38,914 nt of DNA, taken from contig NZ_JACSWC010000429.1 of NCBI RefSeq assembly GCF_016888165.1, forward strand, positions 1 through 38,914, written 5' to 3'. Source of the DNA: Halomicronema sp. CCY15110 (GTDB lineage Bacteria > Cyanobacteriota > Cyanobacteriia > Phormidesmidales > Phormidesmidaceae). The position numbers were made by a program, and so were the translations under genes. Below, in pieces: positions 19,101 to 25,678 of the stretch (position 1 is its first letter; each line of letters opens with the position of its first letter). The notes below the pieces were generated by a model. The model was not told the DNA's origin. It saw only the letters and a program-made list of their open reading frames with translations, and did not search any database.

Positions 19101-20860
19101 TCTGTGTCCAGCAGGTTTTCATCGGGGGAAGCTGGGATGAAGGTATCAGCAGTTTCTTCAAAAGTGGCAAAGGGATCCGGCTGCCGCTGCTGCTCCGACT
19201 CCGGCAACAGTTCCGTCAGAGACGTGATCGTGTCGCTGAGAGACGTGCCAGCCGTTTCACCTGGCGACAGCTCAGCGGCCATTTCCGAACCTAGCAATGC
19301 TTCTAAGGGCGGCTCATCCGGGGGAGTTGCCGTCATATCGGTGTCGGCAACGGGCTCAGCTGCTTCCAACAGGAAATCCAGATCTAAAGAGGTGTCGTTC
19401 GCTGCGGACAAGGGCGGCTCCGTGTCAGAGGTGGCGGGCTCAGCGATCGCCGCCTCAGGGGCACTGTCGTCCACCGCTGACGTATCGGCCAGCCGCAGCT
19501 GCTCATCGACCGTCGCCTCCACCGCATCACTGGGAGCCACCGGCGTTGTCGAATCGGGGGCTACGGCATCAGGCGCTGCGACGACCCCAAATAAATTGTC
19601 ATACAGCGCATCGATTTCTTCGGTATATGCCACGGTGGGCTCACCGTCGGTGGCCGTCTCGGCTTCAGCGTCATCATCAGCTTGTCCGGTGGCGACTTCC
19701 CAAGCAATGGGCTCGGTCTGCATGATGGTTTGGTCCTCGCGATCGCTCGCGAGTTCAGACCAGGCTGCATCCTCCTCTGCATCTGACCAGTCTTCAAATT
19801 CTTCATCGAGTTGAAACAACGTGACTTCTTCCTCCAGCGGGAAGTCATCATCCCCCTCAAACTCGCTCAAATCGTCTAATTCAACATCATCAAAATCAAC
19901 GACCGCATCCATCAAGTCATCCTGGGCGTCGATCGCTGAGTCATCCCCGTCATCCATCGAGTCGTCGATGTCTCCCTGGAGCCGCGCCAATTCTTGCTGA
20001 CTCGCGAGCTGCTCCGCCAGGGCGCTGCCTTCCGCTTGGAGCTGTTCGGCCAGATGGTTGATAAATGTCCGAAAAATGAATTCCCCTTGTTGGCCTAACC
20101 CATGCATGGCCCCTAAGCCCTGGTTCAGCGTGTCGCAATAGCTTTGGATGCTTTGATCCAGAGACTCAAACACGGCTCGCAGGTTGCCATCAAGCTTCAG
20201 CAACATCCCATCGGTTTGTGATTGAATTTGGCGCAATTGCTCTAGGCGCTGCTGTGGGCTGAGTTGGGGCAGCGACTCCGTCCCGGCGAGTCGATTTTGC
20301 TCCGGCGAAAAGGCTAATAGCGCCAGCTCATCCGGGGGAGCGCTGGGCAGAGCTTGTAGCTTCGGGGTCAAGTCGGCAATGAGGGACGATCGCAACTGGG
20401 TAACGACTTCATTCACCCATTCAGGACTGGGTTGCTGGGCTGCCGCCGCTCGCTGTAAGCGTTCTTGCTCTAGCTGCCGTACTTCATTTTTGAGCGTTTC
20501 GCGTTGCTGCTGTAGCGCAATCACTTCACTCGTCAGCGGTTGCACCATTTGCGCCCGCAAATACTGCATTTCTTGCAAGAGGGCCTGCAATACTTGCTGA
20601 CTCTCGGCGGTGGCCCCAGTCGCAGTCTCTGGGGTGGCTGATGTGGGAGCGATCGCCGCTCCCTGGCTAGCCACCAACCCCCACCCCGCATCCCCTGGAG
20701 TGGACTGTAATTCTTTCAGATAGTCCAGCGCCTGTCCCATGACGCGCCGCTGCTCACTGACTCCACCCGATCCCATCCAAGGCAACTTGGGCGCTGCTCG
20801 CCCCAGCAACGCTTCAATTTCAGTAATCAGTGCTTGTAGTTGCCCTTGTTGCGAAGTCAC
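13118..20860 (-). CDS. Giant protein: coiled coil, acidic disordered repeats, Hsp70-like ATPase domain
   Basis: One uninterrupted 2580-codon frame. The start is GTG at 20860, supported by AGGAG six bases upstream. Residues about 1-300 are Gln/Leu/Glu-rich with a probable coiled coil (about 85-145). Residues about 300-1960 are extremely rich in Asp, Glu, Ala, Ser and Pro and lack globular character. Within them (about 1009-1237) are twelve copies of a 19-residue repeat, typified by GFTLEDAFGEAEEPEASSP. From about 1970 an actin/Hsp70-fold nucleotide-binding domain begins: FLGIDLGTSG (phosphate 1, D1977), VEEAIAALLSG, the degenerate phosphate-2-like MIGSGAACTEVG, GGDALDLDII as in DnaK, and CTGGNASFG (adenosine motif, about 2395). 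No canonical substrate-binding domain follows, only a helical tail of about 150 residues. Likely a nucleotide-regulated cytoplasmic scaffold; partner and function are unknown. Confidence 0.8.
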   Translation of the reverse strand: MTSQQGQLQALITEIEALLGRAAPKLPWMGSGGVSEQRRVMGQALDYLKELQSTPGDAGWGLVASQGAAIAPTSATPETATGATAESQQVLQALLQEMQYLRAQMVQPLTSEVIALQQQRETLKNEVRQLEQERLQRAAAAQQPSPEWVNEVVTQLRSSLIADLTPKLQALPSAPPDELALLAFSPEQNRLAGTESLPQLSPQQRLEQLRQIQSQTDGMLLKLDGNLRAVFESLDQSIQSYCDTLNQGLGAMHGLGQQGEFIFRTFINHLAEQLQAEGSALAEQLASQQELARLQGDIDDSMDDGDDSAIDAQDDLMDAVVDFDDVELDDLSEFEGDDDFPLEEEVTLFQLDEEFEDWSDAEEDAAWSELASDREDQTIMQTEPIAWEVATGQADDDAEAETATDGEPTVAYTEEIDALYDNLFGVVAAPDAVAPDSTTPVAPSDAVEATVDEQLRLADTSAVDDSAPEAAIAEPATSDTEPPLSAANDTSLDLDFLLEAAEPVADTDMTATPPDEPPLEALLGSEMAAELSPGETAGTSLSDTITSLTELLPESEQQRQPDPFATFEETADTFIPASPDENLLDTEREVARPQVDLNLDDDTFGMLSTDLSRLEGSTPDETLAAAQLSESLELDDAPQDAIVPEFSELEPDALDASATAPTSESASAASHAAAADSFDFTALEMDETVSAAADQLEAAEEELFAELFDEASDEPAAPPAAPENAAPPSTDMQSDFEDGDEAWAGDRDSEVMTTAEDQLLLEADDSPTESAEESADFNLDADLELTALFGETDATDELDDRALTAELLPEAAEPSPDAEKPSDAAVVPPADSADVGDESTADDNPLLFELESASEAAENDGEDDILPRLDLDELELFDEPPLGSGSQSDRPQAPEASDSLLDFPDNPATDSDTPDAEASLEDFFNSDAPSSTASPAVTEPPATAESWSLDSFFDELAAPPAVDDISSGLGDDASQKDTGNSSDIADVSESPESAVTMSTLFEAAADSSDADLTLESAFDDAEAADDLAPDLTLEDAFGEAKEVSDRAPDFTLDDAFGDAEAPEVASPGFTLDDAFGDVEGSSDRDPGFTLDDAFGKAEEPEASSPGFTLEDAFGEAEEPEASSPGFTLEDAFGDVEDPEASSPGFTLEDAFGDVEDPEVASPGFTLEDAFGEADESVDDGPSLTLGDVFGDTGDRSDARKDDPGLTLESAFGEADEVAAAPDSAADFSLENAFGEVAPAAPAEATTDNATLDDFAAAVSSSPLEPSPAPNLIPDEPRTSSEPVPPITDPFLTVDDIGLDLGVVDANDDEISPELTLEADLFGGEDETATKPEGAAIAPDQLVDELELGDVPDDIAPIADDVSLETWGTALDDVPSGPPAGDDRLDFGSLGGDLAADSEFDVPATKPEEPETASVEDLFADSPDLGGPPLDEPSDRLPDAPVDDAASLGAKASTVAPELPTSAADRFAELSDPDSPSVPPGAEDTAPMLDSPPPETGAAATPEPTPSELAIATTADDGLQIVSDAPSEALRQALATLPELESATGQPLVPPDSPRPEPESTVSGSITDGYQLSFAAAPSDAAIDRALIDAPETTVAAFTDDADDAPDSSQLQREYGRRLTSWQGMVAATSLPFSTGADLSNLTIPDPDAPVSPARAAASGAPTSPAARPTESALSLTGSVEEGFAIVGPDAPSLAALLWPTLAADSDPETGPEAETIDLARSGSETGDGPEASAPLTDDELATLFPPEASAIDVASAADLDAPDLSEPSVADEGGLPADEPTAADLAAPSNDATREDALSAPESSRPELPMTEEPDDVAADRPPTAPDAATAEAGATNQDDRELSQTLESLDLSMEEIPEEDIATDAAFQFAFDDAMSAGDRSEADDEFLSAAAIADLDALTTDQEILPTARETAPAAPSIEPQEAEPTATPAPPAVPPTEDPVFASSGRLATLGDEPEATLPDDDDEPDEEWFLGIDLGTSGLSAVLMEHHSGSAHPLCWVPANASADTVATFRIPTVATLPTAALAGDAPFELLSVGPAAATPAATASDQRLLHTLRPLLRAGIPHHDSAGLAIPRVQWSDAETLPLQQVVSTVTALLELVSHPESAELQLTAIGLEPETLAGVLANLQGVVMGLPTHWSDTYCFNLREAVLAAGLVEAAGQVFFVEEAIAALLSGLPDPSEPAPTANRSAQALYQCHWQGGTVMIGSGAACTEVGIVDLPQPLDTVSREDFKLRNLAYGGDALDLDIICQLLLPSERRQTLNAGSRRSPNRGWGWQAALPEVANAKWADLQLDGIDLPRLAEPDAGLRQRLRQHLESSPLGQSLLEAARYLKLILQHQNQYQLELADQSWRVLRRDLESRVLVPYIQRINQQMNALLSQTGLASQGINQVICTGGNASFGTIAKWLRQKFPNATIIQDTYPSNRPQTCSRVAYGLVNLCRYPQILDVPRHQYSDYFLLHEMMRVIPDAPLPLDGILHLLEAQGLNVSACQSRIVAILEGHLPPGLLPDLATRELLSRDTRTNRTYQDLAAGSLFTQQTRNIYMVNAAQRDRLREHLTRLMQDKQQSLAEPLIAQLVAV
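17150..17835 (-). repeat. 57-bp tandem repeat array coding for a 19-residue motif (12 units)
   Basis: Twelve successive units of the pattern (F/L)(T/S)LE(D/S)AFG(E/D) plus an acidic spacer and Pro-Gly. The unit starts at 17356, 17413, 17470 and 17527 are exactly 57 bases apart. Those central units are nearly identical in DNA, whereas units at both edges have diverged. This gradient indicates recent unequal exchange or slippage in the middle of the array. Confidence 0.85.
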
Positions 20861-21501
20861 CGCGAACTCCTAAAAACCGACTGACTCAACTGCCCCCAAA
20901 CTATCGGGCGCAGGCCTGGATTGCAGGCTGGCCGGATGCCGCTGGCTTGAGTTAGGCCACCAGCAGATCCAGCAATTGCTCACTAGCATACTCATGACAC
21001 GAGTTTTCCTTTCAAAACCCAGGCTAGTTTGCCCAAAGTGTAGGACAGTCAGCCGGAATCTGTGAGGAATTGTTATGGCTCAGCAATGAATTCTTCGTAA
21101 TGGCCCCATAGAAGTCTGCGCTAGGGCGATTCATCACCAGCCTGACATCCGCCCCTGATGGATCCCGGAGGTCGCAACGCATCAGTTAATGTGAGTGATA
21201 TTTTAGGTGGACTATGGGAGAATACTAGCCCAAGGCAAGTTAGATAGGCTTTGATTTATGTGATGTATTGAGTGGGCGATCGCGGCTTGTCGCTAAGTGC
21301 AACGTTTCATCAAGGCATCATTACGGGTCAGACTTCAATCTTCATTGCCTCGACCAAGCCAGGAGTTTGGATGGAAATCGTATCACTCTATCGTGGATAG
21401 TCAAGTTTCATGGATAGCAGTCGCTATGGAGCCCGTGACCATGATGCTGCCGGATCAGCGCTCAGCACCACGCCCTTTTTGCCGGTTTACCCGCAGCCGC
21501 T
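20861..21501. other. Divergent intergenic region (giant gene / Crp-type regulator)
   Basis: About 640 bases without a convincing gene. Two short frames are open (one overlapping the regulator's start), but neither looks coding on its own. The last 60 bases probably encode the missing N-terminus of the regulator, out of frame with the available start codons. No full Crp-type palindrome TGTGA-N6-TCACA was found; only half-sites such as TGTGA at 21191 and 21260. Confidence 0.5.
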
Positions 21502-22116
21502 GTGCAGCAGGCAACCGCCCAGGCGGTCACGCGTCGTCATCCCGCTAATCAAGTCCTGTTGTTAGAAAATGACTGGGGCAGTTCTGTCTACTTCATTTTG
21601 GAAGGCTGGGTCAAAATCCGCACTTACAACTTGGATGGCAAAGAAATTACCCTCAACATCTTGGGCAAGGGGGAACTCTTTGGCGAAATGGCTCCGTTAG
21701 ACGAGGTGCCCCGCTCGACCGATGTGATGACCCTGGTGCCCACGGTGATCTGCAACCTCCCCGCCCAAGATTTTGTGCAACTGATCCAGACTGAGCCCCA
21801 GGCGGGCATTCGGTTATCGCAGTTAATGGCGCGTCGCCTGCGGCAAGTCAATCGGCGGTTGCGCTTGCGCGAATCCGACAGCACTTCTCGCGTCATCGAC
21901 ATTTTGTTGTTCTTGGCGGATGGTCAGGGGGTGGTGTCGCCCACCGGCACTGAAATTCCCAACTTGCCCCATCGCGAGCTCAGTAGCCTCAGCGGCTTGG
22001 CGCGAGAAACCGTGACTCGCGTATTGAATAAGCTAGAAAAGAAAGACCTGTTAAAACGCGATCGCGATATCATGCGCATCCCTGATATCGTGGCTCTGGA
22101 AAAGCTCTTGGTATAA
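21502..22116 (+). CDS. Crp/Fnr-family transcription regulator (SYCRP1-like)
   Basis: At least 204 residues, counted from the GTG at 21502. It has an N-terminal cyclic-nucleotide-binding beta-roll (about 10-105) with GELFGEMAPLDEVPRST, the phosphate-binding cassette in which E and R/S contact cAMP in Crp proteins. A dimerisation helix (about 110-140) follows, then a winged HTH (about 140-204) with HRELSSLSGLARETVTRVLNKL as recognition region. The FGEM...PRST pattern suggests real ligand binding. The sequence resembles the cyanobacterial cAMP receptor SYCRP1. Codons upstream of the GTG, back to a stop at 21442, read in frame as ...SAQHHALFAGLPAAA, which looks like genuine family N-terminus without a start codon; see findings. 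DUF2232 follows 9 bases downstream. Confidence 0.8.
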   Translation: MQQATAQAVTRRHPANQVLLLENDWGSSVYFILEGWVKIRTYNLDGKEITLNILGKGELFGEMAPLDEVPRSTDVMTLVPTVICNLPAQDFVQLIQTEPQAGIRLSQLMARRLRQVNRRLRLRESDSTSRVIDILLFLADGQGVVSPTGTEIPNLPHRELSSLSGLARETVTRVLNKLEKKDLLKRDRDIMRIPDIVALEKLLV

Positions 22117-22125
22117 CTTTTTGGC

Positions 22126-22923
22126 ATGGCTGAGTCGGCTTCAGACGCAACTCCCGATCCCGCGAATCCTCAATGGGGCGACCCCGCACCGCCGCCACAT
22201 CCTGATGAGTTTGACGCGGTTGAATCTTATCTCGACTATCGACCCACCGCCCAGGGGGAGAGCGATCGGCCGCTCCGGCGACCCACCGTTGGCCCTGCCG
22301 CCATGGTCGAAACAGCGTTTCTTGCCAGTGCGGCCAGCCTGATCTGGTTGGTGAATGCCTACTTTCCGCCGGGACCGCTGCTCCGGATTGTTTTTCCCCT
22401 GCCCATTGCGCTGGTGTACTTGCGCTGGGGCCACCGCGCCGCTTGGATGGCAGCCCTCGTTTCCACCATGCTGCTCGCTGTGCTCATGGGGCCTCCCCGC
22501 AGTTTGCTCTACCTCATGCCCTACGGTTTACTCGGCGTACAGCTGGGGTGGCTCTGGTATCGTGGGGCCTCTTGGTATATCTCTATTGGTATCGGCACGA
22601 TCCTGAATAGCTTGGGCTTTTTTGTGCGACTGTGGCTGCTTTCCCTCATGCTGGGCGAAGACCTGTGGGTCTATCTCATTAACCAAGCAACCCAGATGAT
22701 TAACTGGGTGTTATCTCGCCTGGTGAGCTTTGGTCTATTGTCAGTGGGCAGCCTGAGTCAATCGAATATGACTCTGGTGCAGTTAGTCGCCTTGCTGATT
22801 GTCATCGTCAGTTCCCTGGTCTACCTGTTCACAGTGCATTTGGCATCTTGGCTATTGCTCGAACGCTTGGGCGAAAAAATGCCTTCACCGCCACCCTGGG
22901 TGCAGCGATTACTCGAAACTTAG
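22126..22923 (+). CDS. DUF2232 family membrane protein
   Basis: A 265-residue protein with a Pro/Asp-rich cytoplasmic N-terminus (1-60) and six or so hydrophobic helices: about 62-80, 84-100, 105-122, 125-160, 165-178 and 215-240. The helices WLVNAYFPPGPLLRIVFPLPIALVY and the 'MPYGLLGVQLGWLWYRG' region are typical of DUF2232 (YybS-like) proteins, which resemble ECF-transporter S components in topology. Whether it transports anything is unknown. It starts 9 bases after the regulator gene and ends 11 bases before the CobT-like gene, so the three are probably one operon. Confidence 0.75.
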   Translation: MAESASDATPDPANPQWGDPAPPPHPDEFDAVESYLDYRPTAQGESDRPLRRPTVGPAAMVETAFLASAASLIWLVNAYFPPGPLLRIVFPLPIALVYLRWGHRAAWMAALVSTMLLAVLMGPPRSLLYLMPYGLLGVQLGWLWYRGASWYISIGIGTILNSLGFFVRLWLLSLMLGEDLWVYLINQATQMINWVLSRLVSFGLLSVGSLSQSNMTLVQLVALLIVIVSSLVYLFTVHLASWLLLERLGEKMPSPPPWVQRLLET

Positions 22924-22934
22924 GGGCTGCTCCG

Positions 22935-24068
22935 ATGAATCGTATCTACACCCAAACCCCCCAGGGACAACGCTGGTTGCGGCGCTATCGTGGGCATCGT
23001 CCCCGGCTAGCTTGTGTGTTGGGCTTTACCGAAACGGGTCTGATACCGGGTATTTCCGCCGCCGGAGCGACCCCTGACGATCGCCGCTTCACCGCGATCG
23101 CCGATGCCGAGTTTTTATGGCAAGGGCTCAAAGCACCTGCCCAATATCCCCTACCACCGCTCCTTGAGGGCGTATCACCAGTGCTCATTGCCCGTGCCAT
23201 TGTGGCGGCGCAGCTCATCCCAGTGATGATTTTTGACGCCGGGTTGCCCGTAGCGCCATCGGTACCCCACATTGAGTTGCCGGGACAGCCCGCCGCCTGC
23301 GTGAGTAGCGGCCAAGCGCTACCGCTCGCCGTAGTCGAACGGCTGTTTCGGCAAGGGCTGGCCTGGGGCCATCATTTGGGCAACCAGGTCGATTCGGACT
23401 ATGTGATTTTGGGGGAATGTGTGGTGGGGGGCACCACGACGGCGTTGGCTGTATTGCTGGGACTAGGCTTGCCCATCACCGACAAAATGGGTAGTAGCCA
23501 TGTCACCTGCAATCACGCCCAAAAACAGGCGATCGCTAACCAGGGGCTCGCCCGCTGGCGCGCCGCGATCGCCACAGACGCCACAGCAGTGTCCCCCCTG
23601 GCCCTGGTGGCCGCCGTCGGCGACCCGATGCAAGTGGTCGTTGCTGCGATGGCCATTGGGGCCAGTTGCCACGGTGGGGTGATGCTGGCCGGGGGCACGC
23701 AGATGCTCGCTGTGTATGCCCTGGCGCGATCGCTGGCCCGAGCCTATCGGCTGTCATGGCAACCGGAAAGGGTGGTTGTGGGCACCACTCGCTGGGTCGC
23801 TGAAGATCCCACCTGCGATACCGTTGGCGTAGCAGAACTGGTGGGTGATGTGCCGTTAATCGCGACGGAGCTGTCGTTTGCGACCTCACGCTATGAGGCC
23901 CTGCGACGGTACGAAGCCGGGTTTGTGAAGGAAGGCGTTGCCGCTGGTGGGTGTGCGATCGCCGCTCATCTGTATCAGCACTGGCAGCAGCCACAGCTCT
24001 TGCACATCATCGAATCTCAGTACGAACAATTGCAACAGCAGCAGCAACCTGCTCCCGTCCCGTCTTGA
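22935..24068 (+). CDS. UPF0284 / CobT-like phosphoribosyltransferase family protein
   Basis: 377 residues from the ATG at 22935 (MNRIYTQTPQGQRWL). A longer frame would overlap DUF2232 by 76 bases and has no family support. The core resembles nicotinate-nucleotide:dimethylbenzimidazole phosphoribosyltransferase (CobT), in particular LGECVVGGTTTALAVLLGLG, the counterpart of CobT's GEMGIGNTT loop, and GGVMLAGGTQMLAVYAL. Cyanobacterial members of this UPF0284 (TIGR00303-type) group are thought to act in attaching the lower ligand of (pseudo)cobalamin; that activity is not shown by the sequence. The C-terminus ends in a poly-Gln tract (EQLQQQQQPAP). Last gene of the putative regulator-DUF2232-CobT-like operon. 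Confidence 0.75.
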   Translation: MNRIYTQTPQGQRWLRRYRGHRPRLACVLGFTETGLIPGISAAGATPDDRRFTAIADAEFLWQGLKAPAQYPLPPLLEGVSPVLIARAIVAAQLIPVMIFDAGLPVAPSVPHIELPGQPAACVSSGQALPLAVVERLFRQGLAWGHHLGNQVDSDYVILGECVVGGTTTALAVLLGLGLPITDKMGSSHVTCNHAQKQAIANQGLARWRAAIATDATAVSPLALVAAVGDPMQVVVAAMAIGASCHGGVMLAGGTQMLAVYALARSLARAYRLSWQPERVVVGTTRWVAEDPTCDTVGVAELVGDVPLIATELSFATSRYEALRRYEAGFVKEGVAAGGCAIAAHLYQHWQQPQLLHIIESQYEQLQQQQQPAPVPS

Positions 24069-24210
24069 CCGCCTGCTCGCGCACTATAGAGATCTGGCGC
24101 TAAAGGCGATCCCTGAGCAACCCAGTCGAAACTCGATTCCCAGGTCTTTTATTTTCAAACGCATCCTGTGTCCGGCACTGAGAGACCCGCCCAGAATCAA
24201 AGGGCTAATC

Positions 24211-24262
24211 CCTCACCTACGCATCCACCCACCCATCCACTCCACTACGGGATCAGAATGTC
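24211..24262. repeat. CCCATCCAC tract with conserved tail (copy 1)
   Basis: Consists of short CATCCACCCACCCATCCACT units followed by a tail ending in GATCAGAATG. Related tracts lie at 27885-27934 (opposite strand) and 29561-29618. In both of those the tail reads CCACTGTCCTCAACCRGAATG-like, and this copy is the most diverged. Confidence 0.4.
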
Positions 24263-24395
24263 ACCGTCTCGCCGATCCCTGCAGCCGGCTTATCCCCGTG
24301 ACAGTTTCCTATCGATTTCGCGGAATTGGGTAGAACCCCCACGGTAATGCGCGGAGTTTCCCAGTGTCCAAAGCGGATGGTAATCACGAGAATAA

Positions 24396-24429
24396 AGACA
24401 TACGCACCCACCACAGACATACGCACCCC
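24396..24429. repeat. Direct repeat in leader of the 24447 gene
   Basis: AGACATACGCACCC occurs twice with a 19-base period, ending just before the ribosome-binding site GGAGG (24433-24437). It could be an operator or a simple duplication. Confidence 0.4.
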
Positions 24430-24446
24430 ACCGGAGGGTATCTAAG

Positions 24447-24836
24447 ATGGACTTCATCTATCACCTCGCAAACGCCAGCTTAACCCTTCGAGTTGTCGAA
24501 CACCTGCTGCAAAAGGCCGATCTGCCTCTTTCCTGGATTACCGTAATTCATCAAATTGACGGTTGGGTTATTAAAGTCAGAATGGACGACATCATCGAAG
24601 AGTCCACCGCTGAAGATTTCCGCGCTTATTTGAATGAACTGGGCATTCCCCACGAGCCCAATATTCGCCTCCGCATGGCGCTGTGGGCACTTGAAACGGG
24701 CCAATCCCCTGTTGATGTCATGCGTCGCTATCAAGTCGCGGTCGTTTCCCACGGCAAGCCGGAGCGAGCAGAAATTGAAGCGTTCCGTAATCAGTTTGTG
24801 ATGGGATTGGGGTACTGCCCGGAGACCCTCGCCTAA
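24447..24836 (+). CDS. Conserved-looking small protein of unknown function
   Basis: A 129-residue soluble protein beginning MDFIYHLANASLTLRVVEHL. I do not recognise the family. Predicted secondary structure from reading: an N-terminal helix (8-24), strands around WITVIHQI and WVIKVRM (30-47), then helices in AEDFRAYLNELG, NIRLRMALWALETG and ERAEIEAFRNQFVMGLG. There is one Cys near the C-terminus (GYCPETLA). The start is supported by GGAGG nine bases upstream, and a textbook terminator follows at 24876-24912. Together with normal codon use these indicate a real, independently transcribed gene. Confidence 0.7.
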   Translation: MDFIYHLANASLTLRVVEHLLQKADLPLSWITVIHQIDGWVIKVRMDDIIEESTAEDFRAYLNELGIPHEPNIRLRMALWALETGQSPVDVMRRYQVAVVSHGKPERAEIEAFRNQFVMGLGYCPETLA

Positions 24837-24875
24837 AAGGTTTTGACGTGGCAGTCGGTTTGTCTCTCTTCCCCA

Positions 24876-24912
24876 CCGTCCCATTTTCTTTATGAAAGTG
24901 GGACGGTTTTTT
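24876..24912 (+). terminator. Rho-independent terminator of the 24447 gene
   Basis: CCGTCCCA (24876-24883) pairs with TGGGACGG (24899-24906) and is followed by six T residues (24907-24912). It lies 40 bases after the stop codon. Confidence 0.9.
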
Positions 24913-24988
24913 GGGGTGATTGCAAGCCATCCATGGCAGCGAATGAACCGGATAAGTAGCTCGGCCTAATTACAACGATAGCCTGGTG

Positions 24989-25014
24989 GCTGATTTCGAC
25001 TCCGCTCAATCAGC
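24989..25014. repeat. Palindromic repeat with conserved loop (copy 2)
   Basis: Arms GCTGATT (24989-24995) and AATCAGC (25008-25014) surround TCGACTCCGCTC, the reverse complement of the copy 1 loop. It is identical to positions 7-32 read on the other strand. Confidence 0.75.
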
Positions 25015-25041
25015 GATATTGCTTGGCAGGTCAGAAGTTAA

Positions 25042-25063
25042 GGGTTGAGCGGAGTCGAAACCC
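25042..25063. repeat. Palindromic repeat with conserved loop (copy 3)
   Basis: Arms GGGTT (25042-25046) and AACCC (25059-25063) surround GAGCGGAGTCGA, the same loop as copy 1. The outer arm bases differ from copies 1 and 2 yet remain complementary. Confidence 0.7.
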
Positions 25064-25177
25064 GTTTGTGAAATGATTTTGCCTATCTGCTTACACCGAA
25101 CTTGATGATCACCGTCCAGGTCACCATGACCCTGAAGTCACCGCGTAGAATAAAGCCAGGTAAACGGGACGGCACAG

Positions 25178-25552
25178 ATGGCATCGAATCAACTCAACAA
25201 AGCGCTGATCAAAATTGTGGGGTTGGGCTGGGCGGCCTTTGCGATCGCGGCGATCGCCATTCGGGTCGTCTTTGCCGCGCCCGATGTCGTCTTACTGGTC
25301 GATCGCAGCTACTGCGAACCCACTGCCTGGGCCGTCGTGGCTGACACTTATCAAGAGCTTTATCAGCAAGACCAGCGCGGACACATCAATTTAGAGGCCG
25401 TCATCCTCTTCAGTGACCTGGGCGAAGAAACCACCGAACCACTCGCCCCAGAAGCTTTTCGCAGTCTCAATACTTACGGCCAATCGAGTCCAGAGCGGCA
25501 AACCGACTTAATGGCTCAGTATCCTGATGCCCGTCTGTTGCAATGTCCATAG
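25178..25552 (+). CDS. Small membrane-anchored protein of unknown function
   Basis: A 124-residue protein with one N-terminal hydrophobic segment (about 12-36, IKIVGLGWAAFAIAAIAIRVVFA) that is either an uncleaved anchor or a signal sequence, then a soluble domain with two Cys (C46 in DRSYCEPTAW and C123 in LLQCP). Motifs visible are VVLLVDRSYCEP, TYQELYQQDQRGHINLEAVILFSDLGEE and the C-terminal YPDARLLQCP. The two cysteines at either end of the domain could form a disulphide if it faces the periplasm or lumen. The family is not recognised. It is 126 bases upstream of the caspase homologue on the same strand; co-transcription is possible. Confidence 0.6.
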   Translation: MASNQLNKALIKIVGLGWAAFAIAAIAIRVVFAAPDVVLLVDRSYCEPTAWAVVADTYQELYQQDQRGHINLEAVILFSDLGEETTEPLAPEAFRSLNTYGQSSPERQTDLMAQYPDARLLQCP

Positions 25553-25678
25553 CCCGATCATGGTGTTGCCTTCACTGTAAACATCATTAGCCCTTTCAGG
25601 ATTGCTGACACGCACGACTGTAGGCTTGATCACAGCGAATGCTGGGATCGGTTGACACTTGCGTCAGAGGAATGAGCT

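Larger units (their letters stand above)
24069..24446. other. Intergenic region with heptamer-like tract and direct repeat
   Basis: 378 bases without a gene. It contains an ACCCATCC-type tract followed by a GATCAGAATG end (24211-24262), related to sequences near 27885 and 29561. It also contains a direct repeat of AGACATACGCACCC (24396-24409 and 24415-24428) in the presumed leader of the following gene. No terminator was recognised after the CobT-like gene. Confidence 0.5.
24837..25177. other. Intergenic region with terminator and two palindromic repeats
   Basis: Holds the terminator at 24876-24912 and two copies of the conserved-loop hairpin (24989-25014 and 25042-25063) in opposite orientations 27 bases apart. 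Nothing coding was seen. Confidence 0.6.

Noticed and set aside
21180-21290. Possible autoregulatory Crp site upstream of the regulator
   Set aside because: Only TGTGA half-sites are present. No TCACA partner occurs at the required distance.
22848-22934. Upstream extension of the CobT-like protein
   Set aside because: It overlaps the end of DUF2232 in another frame. The ATG at 22935 gives the normal family N-terminus.
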